Source: Chara braunii (taxonomy: Eukaryota > Streptophyta > Charophyceae > Charales > Characeae). From it: 64,000 bases of DNA. Location: assembly GCA_003427395.1 (NCBI GenBank), contig BFEA01000374.1:771370-835369 (forward strand), written 5' to 3'. The notes under the pieces were generated by a model. The model saw nothing but the letters and a program-made list of their open reading frames with translations, was not told the DNA's origin and made no database searches. Shown here piece after piece: positions 42,096 to 53,379 of this stretch; position 1 is the first letter of the stretch; each line of letters begins with the position of its first letter. Made by a program: the position numbers and the translations under genes.

Positions 42096-44125
42096 ATGGC
42101 CAACGACGTGTCACAAGCCGCCGAGGCGGCGACGACCTCGGCATCCGGCTCCACACCCGTGCCGACGGACCAGGGCCACCAGCCCCAGGGGGATCTGCAC
42201 ACCCTCATCACCTCCCTCCTTGCGCTCTTACAGGCGCAAATGGCGACTCTTGCCGCTGGCCTGCCGCAACTCCAAGACGCTGGTCCTCCTCCTCTCCCCA
42301 CTCTCTCTCTTCCCCTAGCTACCAGTCCAGGTCCTACGTCCTCCGACATGGTGGCCACGTCGGAGCTTCCTCCTCTGCCGCCCCTGACCCGGCCATCCTG
42401 GTGACCGTCCACGCTCCTACCACGACGGCCGCCATGGGCCAAACCCTCCCTCACCTTACGGGCGCACCCGGCTAGGTTCCGGTCACTACGGCTGCAGGAC
42501 CACAACCCGCTGCTGGGGTCTCAGCTTTTCCGGGTGCCCCACTTCTCCCTCCCCTTCGCACGACCGCAGCGCCACCTGGCTCTCCCCCCTATGGGATGCC
42601 CCGCGCCGCTCATGCGTCCACTTCCCCCACTCTTCCTCCTGCCATTCCTCGCTCAATCTACGTTCACTGTCTCGGCCGAGCTTGCCCAGACGCGGGCCGA
42701 CCTAGCCCTTTTACGCCTTCAACTGCCCCCACGCTCACAGGTGGCCGCCCCTTCGGGCGCACCCCGTTCTTCCTCTACTCTTCCATTCTTGTCGGCTCGT
42801 TCCCCCGCCCTGCACCCCCTCCACCCCCATCCTACCCCCTTCCTACTCCCTCGGCAACTGCGACCTCTTCTACCGCAGGTCCCTCACAGCCTGCCGCTGT
42901 TCCCCCCGCCGCTCCACCATGCGGCCCGGGCGGACAGTCAACTGCACCCGCTTCTCCAGGACCTGCGCCGACTTACTCGGCCCTAGCGCAGGCCTCTGCT
43001 CCCCGCTCTCCTCACCGCCAAAACGGTGGCGCACCACTCGTCCGCTTGACGGACATTGCCTTCTATGACGGTACAGGCATACGCGTGTCTCGGTGGCTAC
43101 TGTCTACCACCCGCACACTCCAGCTCATGGGCGCCCCACCCGACACGTGGGTGACTCACCTCTCCACGCGCCTGCGTGGCGGTCCTTTTGATGCCTCGGA
43201 GGATTTTTACGCTTACTCCCGTGCGGGTCGGACTTTGACCTCCATAGATTTCCAGACGTTCCTCGAGGATCGCTTCGGAGCCCGACATGACGTGACTGAC
43301 GCCTTCGAGCGTGTCGTCACTACGCGCTGGTCCGGCTCTGGTGGCGCTGCCGGCCTGGATCGCCACATCCAGGTCTTTCAGGACGCTCGCCTCATTTGTG
43401 ATGTGGCGTTCCGTCCCGAGGCTGCCCTTATTGATCGTCTCTTGGCCAGCCTTCCGCTCGAGTACCGTTCCGAGTTATGGCGGTACGAGTTCACATCGGC
43501 CCCGCAGGCTTACGAGGCCGCTAGGGACCATCAGCGGATGCGGGCCCGTCTTCAACACACTTCCTCCTCCCAGCCTCAGCGTACTGGTTCCGCCCCCTCC
43601 TCCTCTCACGGTACTTCCCAGCGCCTTTCCCCTTTCCGCGGTCGCCTCCGCCGTTCCGCGCATTCGGGCCGCCACTTCTCGCGCCGCTTCAGCGCGCTTG
43701 AGTATGATGAGCAGGACGCTGTTGCCCCGCTGTCACCAAAGGGTGACCATAGCGACAACCTCGACCTCGGCGAGGCCGTCCACTACCACCTGGAGGACTC
43801 TACTCTCCCTATAGCCGAGCGCCTCCAGCTCATCCTCTCCGCCATCTCCCGGGCACGCAGCCGCCCCGGTCACGCTGGCACATCGCCCCTAGAGGTCCCT
43901 CAGCAGGACCTCCCTCAGGGCTTTGTCCCTCCTCACGGTGTCTTTTCCGCTGAGGAGGGCGCGGCTATTTTGGGCCGGCGTGGGTGCTTGCGCCGCCGCC
44001 AAGACGGTCATACCTCCTCACGGTGCCCTTACACTGCCGCCCTTGACCTCCACTACGCCGACTTTTCCCGCCAGCGTCGTGCTCAGTTTCCCCCTGGCGC
44101 CTCGCATCCCTGTGGCGCCTCCTAG
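42096..44125 (+). pseudogene. gag of element 2
   Basis: An ATG at 42096 opens an Ala/Pro/Ser-rich N-terminus to a stop at 42404. After a frame change, a 509-codon frame (42596-44125) carries a Pro-rich linker, then the capsid: VRLTDIAFYDGTGIRVSRWL, FLEDRFGARHDVTDAFERV, LIDRLLASLPLEYRSELW. It ends in a knuckle-like GCLRRRQDGHTSSRC, where the second zinc Cys is Arg. The region 44126-44505 toward the protease is broken. Confidence 0.75.
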
Positions 44126-44505
44126 CCACGGTGCAGTGTACACCTGCGCCCTCCTCAGGAGTCGGCTTTCCGACATCCCCGTCCCGGTTTGCCCCTCTCG
44201 CTACTGGAGTTAAGGTCTTGCAGGACCCGACATAGTGTACTCAGCCCTCTGTTGCAGTACCGTCTGCGCCTCCACATACCACCATCTCCCCTCCTACCCC
44301 GCCGAGACTACCGACCCGTCGAGCCATTCACTCAGCCCGTTGCAGCGAGCAGCTTGCGACTCGTGAGGACGTTGTATCCTCTCTTTTGGACTTGAGCATG
44401 CTCCAGGCTCGTCAGGAGCGACTCACCCTCCATGTAGCTGCACTGCGTCGCCTTCTCACCATTCTCTCTGACCTTGATCGCACCCTCCCGATCATTCCAG
44501 TATGA

Positions 44506-45195
44506 TTGGGGACCTCCACGAGGGTGTACTCAGCTCTGTGGGATTTCGGTTCTCAGGGCGACTTCATTCACCCACGTGTGGTGAAGGAAGCCCGCTTACC
44601 CACGACAGGGTCTCCGACTCCCATCTCTGTCACCCTAGGGGATGACAAGACCCAGTGCTTCTTCGATAAGACGGTCACCGACCTTCCTTTCTTCCTCACT
44701 CTTGAGCCGACTGATCGTCCCCCGGCGTCTCGTCGCCACCGCTCCTCTGCACATTTCGATGTGATGGAGATGGGGTACGACTTCATTCTCGGCACTCCGT
44801 GGTCTCATCGGTTCCGCAGCACCGAGGCCGATTGGGCGACCAACACTCTCATTCTCAAAACGAAGTGTGGACAAACGTATCGCGTACCTTTCATAGGTAC
44901 CACTGCGACACCACACCCCGATCCTCCTCCCCCGGAGCCTTCCGTGCCCACACAATCTCCTACGATCACTGTCACCTCGCCTCGACAGTTTTCTCACTTC
45001 ATCCGACAGGACGACGTGACCTTCTTTATGGTGAACGTTACGGATCTCTTACACTATGATCCACCCTGTGCGGACGCCGAGCTCATCCCTCTGGAGCCAG
45101 ATCCTCCTTCTATCTCCATGGCTACCATCTCTACTTCCCACCCTCTGCCGTCCGTCGAGTCCACCCCGCCATCGCGCACTGACGCTGACGCTTAG
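44506..45195 (+). pseudogene. Aspartic protease of element 2
   Basis: ALWDFGSQGDFIHPRVV is the active-site block, with D-F-G-S in place of the normal D-S-G-A/S. MEMGYDFILGTPW is the C-terminal ILG block. A Pro-rich linker leads into RT in another frame. The altered triad makes activity unlikely. Confidence 0.7.
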
Positions 45196-46110
45196 GAACT
45201 CGCACGATCTACGGCTGACCTGGAGTCGTGACCTCGTTCGAGAGTACCACGACGTTTTCCCATTGTCGTTCTCGTACGCCGGCATTCCACCGATGCGTGA
45301 CGTCGAGCACTCCATCCAGCTTGTGCTTGACTATCGTGTTCACCACCAGGCACCCTACAGACTCTTGATCCCCGAGGCCACTGAACTCGAGCGTCAACTT
45401 AAGGAGCTCCTGAGACTGGGTTTCATTAAACCCAGCAACTCCTCGTAGGGTGCACTCGTCCTCTTTGCTCGCAAAGCGGATGGAACTCTCCGTCTCTGGA
45501 TCGACTATCGTGGTCTCAACCGCTACACGGTTAAGAACAACTACCCCATGCCTCGTTCCGACGAGCTGTTTGACCGCCTAACAGGCAACCGCTTCTTTAC
45601 GAAGATTGATTTTCGTAGCCGTTACCTTCAAATCCGCGTCGCTGCAGCGGACCAGTCGAAGACGGCGTTCCGATCGCTCTTCGGCCACCACGAGTTTACG
45701 GTGATGCCATTCGGCCTCACCAACGCACCCGCAACCTTCCAAAAGGCGATGAACGACATCTTCAAGGACATCCTGGAGCAGTATTTTCTCGTCTACCTCA
45801 ACGATATCCTGATCTACAGTCGTACCCTTGAGGAGCATCTCAGACACCTCCGCAACGTCCTTGACCGCTTGCGTAGACATGGCTTCTACGCCAAGCTGAG
45901 CAAGTGCCGCTTTGCCCAGCATAAAGTGGATATCTTAGGACACTACGTGTCTAACCAGGGTCTCTACATGGACGATGTGAAGATCACTGCTATTGCGGAG
46001 TGACCCATCCCCACATCCGCCAAGCAGCTTCGCAACTTCCTAGGCCTTACCAACTACTATAGTAATTTCATCCAAGGATACGCTCCCTCCTCCGAAAGAA
46101 CCCGCCCTGG
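45196..46110 (+). pseudogene. Reverse transcriptase of element 2, YLND active site
   Basis: The fingers read YHDVFPLSFSYAG, VHHQAPYRLL and KADGTLRLWIDYRGLN. The palm has FTKIDFRSRYLQIRV, FTVMPFGLTNAPATFQKAM and VYLNDILIYSRT. The catalytic YLDD is YLND at 45794-45805. The stop at 45446-45448 is TAG where the family has a Trp or aromatic residue, and 46001-46003 is TGA where Trp is expected (AEWPxPTS). Both stops and the D-to-N change fit C-to-T or G-to-A transitions. Confidence 0.85.
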
Positions 46111-46735
46111 GCTTGGACACCCCTCCACAAGGACGCCTTCCGCGCCCTCAAGAAGGCGGTGACATGCGTACTGGTTCTTCACCAACCCGATTTTAATCGC
46201 CCTTTTATCCTTACCACCAATGCGTCATACTTTGCTATAGGAGCAGTGCTTTCTCAGATTTTCCCTTCCTCTCCTGATTCCTCTCATCCTCATATCCCTC
46301 GCCTGCCACCCCCTAACTCTACCACTGCTTCCCGCCTGACGCCTACTCACCCAGCTACTGACGAGCCTTCTATTGACTATTCTCCTACCATCGCCGAGGA
46401 CGGCACTGTCGAGTCTTGCTCAGGTGATTGTCTGATAGCCTTCTACTCCCGTCAGCTCCTGCCCGCCGAGATAAACTACATTGCGCATGAACGTGAGGTT
46501 CTCGCAGTAGTTTATGTCGCTCGGCACAGGCGTCACTACCTGCACGGGGCGCCGTTCACAGTGCACACGGACAACTCTGTTGCCCAGGCTTTCTGACAAA
46601 ACCGAAGCTCACTCCTCGACAGGCTCGTTGGTGGCGCGACCTTTCCGAGTTTAGTTTCACCACTGAGCACATCAAGGGTGAGACTAATCGGGTCGCAGAT
46701 GCCTTATCCAGAAGGCTTAACCACGATCAGGAGCA
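46111..46735 (+). pseudogene. RNase H of element 2
   Basis: FILTTNASYFAIGAVLSQ is the first catalytic block with Asn for Asp. CLIAFYSRQLLPAEINYIAHERE and FTVHTDNSVAQAF follow. After a shift near 46594 the domain ends with IKGETNRVADALSRR. An insertion of about 50 residues between the first two blocks is Ser/Pro-rich. Confidence 0.8.
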
Positions 46736-48066
46736 GATCCAACACGCTTCCATCTCGGTCACCACCGTCCACCACTCGGTGATCGACGAGTTTCACACTC
46801 AGTACCGCCGCTACCCCGACTATCGCGATATCCATGCGACCCTTCGGAGTGGCAAGACCGTCCCGAACTACTCTCGATGACAACGGTCTTGTGTACTGGT
46901 ACGGTTCACAGGGCACCAGAGAGCCCCGTATTTGCGCTCCCTCCACTGGACAACTACGTGTCCGAGCAGTAGCAGAGTTCCATGATCAGGCAACCGCCGG
47001 TCATATGGGCTTCCACAAGACGTTGGCTCGTGTGAGCCGCTTGTACTTTTGGCCGAAGCGCAAGGACTCTGTGAAGGACTACGTCGCAGAGTGTCCCACC
47101 TGTAAGGACGTGAACAGTGCGAACCACCTTCCTTATGGTTTGCTCCAGCCTCTTCCTATCCCTGACGGTTGTTGGCAGTCCATCTCGATGGAGTTTATCG
47201 ATCCTCTTTCTCCTCCGACCCCCCGCTGTCATGATGTTATCCTGGTCGTCGTCGACCGCTTCACGAAGCGTGCACACTTTGTTCCGTGCCGCTATAACAT
47301 CAGTGCACATGAGGTCGCCGACATCGTGTTTGACCGAGTCCTGCGCGACCACGACTTACCTCTGAGCATCATATCTGACCGTGACCCGCGCTTTCCCAGC
47401 CGATTCTGGCGACGGCTCCACGAGGTTTACGGCACCCAGCTCCGCTTCTTCTCGTCTTACCATCCTCAAACAGATGGTCAGACCGAGGTCACGAACAAGA
47501 CTCTCGGAGATATTCTCTAAAAGATTGTTCGTGATGACCAGCAGTGGGATCTCCATCTTGCCCACGCGGAGATAGCCTACAACCACGCCGTCCCGCCAGC
47601 CACGGGGATGCCGGCTTACTATTGCGACCTCGGCTATCACCCTCATGTTCCCGCGAACTTCCTTCGACCGTCACAGATGCACCCCGACACGAGTTGTCCC
47701 GCACTGGATGATTGGGTTGCACACATGACGTCGATCACGAAGACCGCACATAAGCACATAGCCGCTTCCCAGACTCGCATGGCCGGACGTGCGAACCGAT
47801 CAAGGATGGTTCATCCATTCAAAGTCGGTGATGATGTGCTTATCGACGCCCGCCACTTACAGCTCGAAGCGGACACGCTTCGCAAGTTTCGGCGTCGCTT
47901 CTTTGGCCCATGCCGCATCCTCCAGGCCGTCGGTTCTGATACGGCTTCTAGCCCGGTCAGCTTCCATGTGAGGCTGCTCGACTACCTACGCCAGGCTCGT
48001 GTGCACGATGTCTACCACGTCTCGCTACTGCGTCCTTACCGCAGACCGTCTGAGCGTTTCGCTGGA
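46736..48066 (+). pseudogene. Integrase of element 2
   Basis: The HHCC domain has EFHDQATAGHMGFHKT and CPTCKD. The core has ISMEFIDPL (Glu in place of the first catalytic Asp), ISDRDPRF and HPQTDGQTE. An in-frame TAA at 47518-47520 divides the core from the C-terminal part. The C-terminal part has HPFKVGDDVLIDARHL and FGPCRILQAV, the GPF/Y-like module, and HDVYHVSLLRPY. Pol frames before it are shifted at about 46835. Confidence 0.85.
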
Positions 48067-48093
48067 TGACCATACGAGCGCCCTCCACCCATC

Positions 48094-48450
48094 ATGGTGG
48101 ACGGCCACGAGGAGTTCCTCGTTTCAGACATCATTGGTCGTCGAGTCACCAATGACAATCCTCCTCACGTCGAGTATCTCGTACGTTGGAAGGGTAACCC
48201 TGATGAGGAGGCTACCTGGAAGCCCCTCGAGCACTTGCAGCATGCTCGCATGTTGGTGCGTGCCTATGACCGTGCTCGCCGTGCTGGGTCGACTGCTCCC
48301 CCTCAACCCACTGACCCTCCTCCTTCTCCCTCGGCTGAGGAGATCGCTGAAGTCGAGCCTGCCCCTTCTGAGGCAGACCTTCAGCAGCAGCCGGATGCTT
48401 ATGAGCGTCCACAGCGCACTCGTCGTCGTCCTGCTCGATACGACGATTGA
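48094..48450 (+). pseudogene. Chromodomain of element 2
   Basis: VEYLVRWKGNPDEEATWKPL is a clear chromodomain core, with conserved Tyr, Trp and the EExTW block. It follows integrase across a TGA at 48067-48069 (probably from CGA). In chromoviruses this domain guides insertion to particular chromatin. A Pro/Glu-rich tail ends the polyprotein. Confidence 0.85.
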
Positions 48451-49563
48451 CTCTGACTTATCTTCCCACGTCTTTGACTTCTCAGTACTCCATCCACTCC
48501 AGTTTTGCCACTTCAGCTCGTCGACGTTACGGCTCTTCCTTGACAACATTCCGGACTTCTCATCATGGACGTCATCGGCAGCTTCATGGACTTCGTCACG
48601 ATCAGCTCTGCCTCCTTCAGACGTCGCCACCCTCTTACCACCTTACCCTGTACAGTACCCTGGTTGTGTCGCATAATGGTCTCCCTTCACCGGGTTCCTC
48701 TGAGTTGGGCTTTCCCTTGGTATACGCATAGGCATCGGGACCGTAGCGTTGCCTTGGCTTCCCAACTTACGGATTCAGCTCCGACTTCCCCACCTTAGAA
48801 GTCATTTACATGATTCCCTTACCCATCACTTTTTCTACCCTCTGCTGGCCCTCATGCCCTAGTTAGGCAGCCTCACATGCTTCATCTAGGTGCGCCCAGT
48901 ATACCAGGCTCCCTTGTTCCCTTGCATGGTCGACCCTCCATAGTGGTCACCCCTTTAGTCGAGCATTACCCGCCCTGATGGTCTATCTGTTAGGGTCATT
49001 GGTTCTGTTCGCTCCCAGTTCCCTACCCTCATTGAGCCTGATGACATGTGTTCCCCCTGTCATTATGTGTGGATGCCCTTAGGAGTTATCGACCCCTAGG
49101 CTGCATTCGCCACCCTCAGAGACCATTCCACCCTTTGGTTTGCGACACACTCCTCCTGTGACATATGGTTGTCTTGTTGTTGCTTTGTTGCTCTCAGACT
49201 GAGGCTACCGCCTCTGACATTTCTACGATTTAGTTATTTTGCTTGTGTTGTTCTTAGGACTTATACACTAGTCAGTTGTTCCCAGACTTAGGCCACTGCC
49301 TCCAACATTCTAGGGTTTAGTTGTCATTACTTTCTGCTTTCCTAGGACATGTATGCTAGTTAGTTGCTTTTGCTTTCACTTAGGCTGTTAGTTGTGACAT
49401 TGCTATTTTTGTGACATTTTCTATTCTAGGTTGCATCGCATGGACTCAGCATGGCGCTTGCTCCGCATCCTAGACTACTCAGGTTTTCTTTTTCTTTGGT
49501 AGAGTTCGGCTTCTTGGCGGAAGCGTGCTTGTATCTAGGCGATCCATCAGAGGGCGAGGATCG
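48451..49563 (+). other. 3' untranslated region and polypurine tract of element 2
   Basis: No gene is visible. The last bases before the 3' LTR (about 49549-49560) read AGAGGGCGAGGA, a fitting polypurine tract. The rest is T-rich with repeated CATTTTAG/TTAGTTG-like words. Confidence 0.6.
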
Positions 49564-49872
49564 TGTAGCGGATCTTTGGTTGGCCTGTGAGACCAGCCCC
49601 TTGGCCTGTTCTCACAGACTTGTGTTGTATTCGGGGCAGTCCAGTCCAGGCCGGTACCTCTGTCGGTACTAGCCAGTCCAGTCCAGTCCCGTCAGTCCGC
49701 TGGGGTATACCCCAATTGTTGTCTGTTTTCGGATCCATTATGCATTCGCACAGTTTGGAGTACGTGCGTTGGAGTCTGGCGTGGGAGCTGCGCTATGCCA
49801 TCTCGCTCCCCTTCTTCCTCCATCTCCATCTCTGTCCTAGGCGGAGCACCAAACCTTGTGGGTACGGGACCA
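49564..49872 (+). repeat. 3' LTR of element 2
   Basis: Partner of 6918-7225. The outer end is less certain because the last 20 bases diverge; I place it at the CA of GGGACCA. A (CT)n tract begins 48 bases beyond. Confidence 0.8.
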
Positions 49873-49916
49873 TCCCGCTCAAGCCCGTGTCTACTCCCTC
49901 CCTCTCCTGCGTTTCC

Positions 49917-49918
<2 letters not shown>

Positions 49919-49982
<64 letters not shown>

Positions 49983-50240
49983 GACCACGGATCATATATG
50001 AAACTGCATCTTGTGCACACGCTGCTGCTTATTATTATTATTTTTTTTTGTAAACAATCTCGATGGACCATGGATCACATACTACACTTAATCGTAGGGA
50101 GGGGGGCGGTGGCGTGTAGTTAGTTAGATTGGGGTCTCTCTCTCTCTCCCTCTCTCTTTCTATCTCTAGTCTCTCTCCCTCTCTCTTTCTCTCTCTAGTC
50201 TCTCTCCCACGTCTTGGGCGCGTTTAAACCATCTCCATGG

Positions 50241-50282
<42 letters not shown>

Positions 50283-50397
50283 NNNNNNNNNNNNNNNNNN
50301 NNNNNNNNNNNNNNNNNNNNNNNNNNNNNNNNNNNNNNNNNNNNNNNNNNNNNNNNNNNNNNNNNNNNNNNNNNNNNNNNNNNNNNNNNNNNNNNNN

Positions 50398-50468
<71 letters not shown>

Positions 50469-50830
50469 GTGTGTGTGTGTGTGTGTGCGTGTGTGTGTGT
50501 GTGCGTGTGTGTGGACCACGGATCAGATATAAAATTGCATCTTGCGCACACGCTGCTGCTTTTTTTTGTTTTTTTGTTCACAGTCTCGATAGACCATGGA
50601 TCACATACCAGTACACTTGATCGTTGGGAGGGGGGCGGGTTGGTGCGTAGTTAGTTAGATTGGGGTCACTCTCTCTCTCCCTCTCTCTTCCTCTAATTAG
50701 TCTCTCTCCCGCATCTTGGGCGCATTTAAACCGTCTCCATGGACCTCTCTCTCTCTCTCTCTCGGTGCTTCTTTTTGTGTGTGAAAACAAAAAGGTCTTG
50801 ATGGACCACGGATCAGATACGAAACTGAAC
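49919..50830. repeat. Tandem units with (CT)n spacers and a 115-N gap
   Basis: A unit beginning GTGGACCACGGATCA, running through GATGGACCATGGATCAC and TTAGTTAGATTGGGGTC, and ending GTCTCCATGGACC before a CT tract, occurs at about 49979-50240 and again at 50511-50745. A third truncated start lies at 50796. CT tracts separate the units. 50283-50397 is N, inside a CT tract, so the true repeat number is unknown. A GT tract follows CT at 50465-50512. Confidence 0.85.
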
Positions 50831-50958
50831 GGAGCAGATATTATGCGCTCGACCCAGCGCCTATTTCCCCTCCCCCTCTCCGCCATATGCCGCTCCCGGT
50901 CCCGCTATCCCGCTCCCGCTCCAGCCATCTCGTTCCCACTCCCACTATCCCCACTTTT

Positions 50959-51001
<43 letters not shown>

Positions 51002-51477
51002 CATGCTCGATCCGGCGCCCATCGCCCCCCCTTGCTTCCCCTTTCTTCACCTTGTGCCGCTCCTGCTCCTGCTATCCCACTCTCTCTCACACACCGTAGA
51101 GTAGTGAACACCGTTGAGCATGGTGTTGCCGAGCAGAAGAGTAGCATAGTTCAGGTCGAGCGTCGCAGCATAGAGTAGAGGCGTAGAGTAGAGTAGCAAA
51201 GTCGAAGTTGACCGTCACAACATGCAGTGGAATCACAGCGTCGAGCGAAGTGGGTCGCACACGCACACACACACACGAACACGCACAAACAAAAAGCGTG
51301 AAATAACTCACCTTCAGTCATGCTGGCGCACTCTAACGCACAACCCAAGCATCAGCGTCCAACCTTCTCGATGCAAAGCCCGTCCCGATGCACAGCCCAA
51401 TCTCCAACACGACAAAAAGCTTAGGAGCAACAATCTCTTTCTGTGCACGTTTGTGTGTCATACACAAAGAAAGAGAG

Positions 51478-51629
<152 letters not shown>

Positions 51630-51636
51630 ACTATGC

Positions 51637-51686
51637 CCGACTGTTTCGTCAGACTTTCACCGACTCATCAGGAGGCCGAGCCCCGA
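51637..51686 (+). repeat. Short dispersed repeat, copy 2
   Basis: Partner of 6405-6455. It directly follows the (GA)n tract. A (GT)n tract begins about 45 bases later. Confidence 0.65.
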
Positions 51687-51779
51687 CAGTGTGCCCAAGA
51701 TGCAATAAGGACTCACCACATCGCCCACTGTGTGTGTGTGTGTGTGCGCGCGCGCACGTGTGTGTCGAACGCGTAGAGT

Positions 51780-51891
51780 AGAGCTTAGAGTAGCGTAGAG
51801 TAGGGCAGTCCACAACGTCGTTGAGCAGGTTAGCCTGTCTACGCAGAGCTTAGAATAGCGTAGAGTAGGGCAGTCCACAATGTCGTCGAGT
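51780..51891. repeat. 46-bp repeat, two copies
   Basis: AGAGCTTAGAGTAGCGTAG and the following AGGGCAGTCCACAA recur after about 65 bases with three substitutions. The flanking GTAGAGTAG words extend the pattern back to about 51160. Confidence 0.85.
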
Positions 51892-52034
51892 ACCTTAGAC
51901 CGTCTAGAGTCCAGTCGCCGTAGCTTAGAAAGTATAGTCGACGTCTACTGACGGCGTCCAGTCTACCCACCGCGGAAGTGCNCAAAAGTTTGTTGCTATA
52001 CGTTCTAAGAGCACACTGCCCCCGAATCTTGAGC

Positions 52035-52123
52035 GGTACCGGCGCTGGCCCGGTAACGTGCGATGGTACCCACACTGCCCCGGTACCGTGCGTGGTTCCT
52101 GCGCTGGCCCAGTAACATGCGGC
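52035..52123. repeat. 30-bp tandem repeat rich in GGTACC and GTGCG
   Basis: Three units of about 30 bases, each with GGTACC or GGTTCC, then CTGCCCCGGTA-like sequence and CGTGCG. Looser copies continue to about 52205. The words resemble those in the GTACC-rich zone of the element 1 LTR, but I see no alignment. Confidence 0.75.
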
Positions 52124-52577
52124 AGTAGCATGCGACAACACCCGCGAGGGCGCGTGGACTCGGTACCACGCATGGTACCGGTGCTGGCATGCAGGCCCGG
52201 CACCACGTGTAACGGTTCAACTTTTAAGAGAAAACGATCAGCAGACGATCGGGACTGTCGCAGAGTGTAAAATCGAAGGGCCCCAATTGTCTGCTTGTCA
52301 CAGGCCGAAAATTAGCGATAGTTATATACGTAGTGATGACACAAATGGAGAACCAAAGCAGCAAAAGTCAATGAAAACATATACTCGCCACCACCAACAA
52401 TGCACTCGAAGCTCTTCCTCCTATTGGCGCTCAACGCCCAGACTACAATCACACAACTACTCTATCGTAAACTACATAGTGATGAAGCAACCAGTTGACC
52501 AGCAGCAACAACCAAAGTACATGCAGATGTCGACCGTGCAGACCATCCAAGACCAGGTACATTCCCTCACATCCTCA

Positions 52578-52660
<83 letters not shown>
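52578..52660. repeat. (CT)n microsatellite
   Basis: About 80 bases of CT dinucleotide. Confidence 0.98.
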
Positions 52661-52663
<3 letters not shown>

Positions 52664-53379
52664 TCTTCACCCACGTCTCCCCCTACAGGAACACCACCAC
52701 CATTCCCCGCTAACCATGTCCAAGCCCGAGCCCGGCTATGGGGGCTGGGCTAAGGCGCTGCCACTTGCAGCGCCCCACTTCCTCGCGACCACATTCTCGT
52801 GCACGAGCACCTCCGCTAGCGCACAGCAAGCAGCCCGCAAGTGCACACTCCAGCAGCGCTGCCGCTTGCACAAGCAAGTGCCCGAATGGGCACTGCGCAG
52901 CCCACCCCTTTCCTAAATGGAAAGCGGCGAGCCCGCTGCCTGCTGCTTGCCTCGTGGGACCGAGTTTCCAGTAGCTTCACTCTCAGCCAAAGTGTCTGCG
53001 CCCAGCGCCATTCAGACAGTGGCCTGGGACCAAACTGGTTAGAAGAACCCAACTACCCAGGCACATATGTGTGGTGTGCCTTGCTTTGTCTGCTTCCGAA
53101 AGAGCCTGGAAGGCTCACGTGCGTTTTGCTGATTCTCACGAGCAGGGAGGATGTAACCAACCGGCGCGTGTCAACTGTCTGGCGCCCACAAAACTTTACA
53201 AAATTGGTGATTCCAGGCCTCGTTGAAAATTCATGGGCCCGCCTCCACTTAGGGTGGGCACATGCTTGCTGTAAGGGCCTTATGTAGGTATGCCGAGAGC
53301 TAAAATCCTCGCACTCCCTCCTCCTTTACGTCAATAGTCATCTGAGAAGTTTTCATTCTACAGATTTCTTCCCCTTTAG
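52661..53379. other. No supported gene
   Basis: GC-rich sequence containing palindromic GCACTTGC/GCAAGTGC words around 52760-52880. Frames of about 150 codons on plus have no family features. Confidence 0.4.

Larger units (their letters stand above)
6918..49872 (+). mobile_element. Element 2: Ty3/gypsy chromovirus split by element 1
   Basis: The two ends are a 308-309 bp direct repeat (6918-7225 and 49564-49872). A tRNA-iMet-type primer site follows the left LTR and a purine run precedes the right LTR. Coding order on plus is gag, protease, RT, RNase H, integrase, chromodomain. Without the nested giant element the length is about 10.7 kb including two MITE-B insertions. I found no matching target duplication at the outer ends. 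All main genes carry stops, shifts or lost catalytic residues. Confidence 0.85.

Noticed and set aside
44635-44997. 120-codon minus-strand Arg-rich frame
   Set aside because: It is a shadow of the element 2 protease region.
49692-50071. Long open frames of alternating Arg-Glu or Leu-Ser on both strands
   Set aside because: They are translations of (CT)n/(GA)n tracts, which have no stop codons in any frame.
50214-50654. 146-codon frame across the N gap
   Set aside because: The gap is filled with unknown residues and both sides are CT repeats. No protein is implied.
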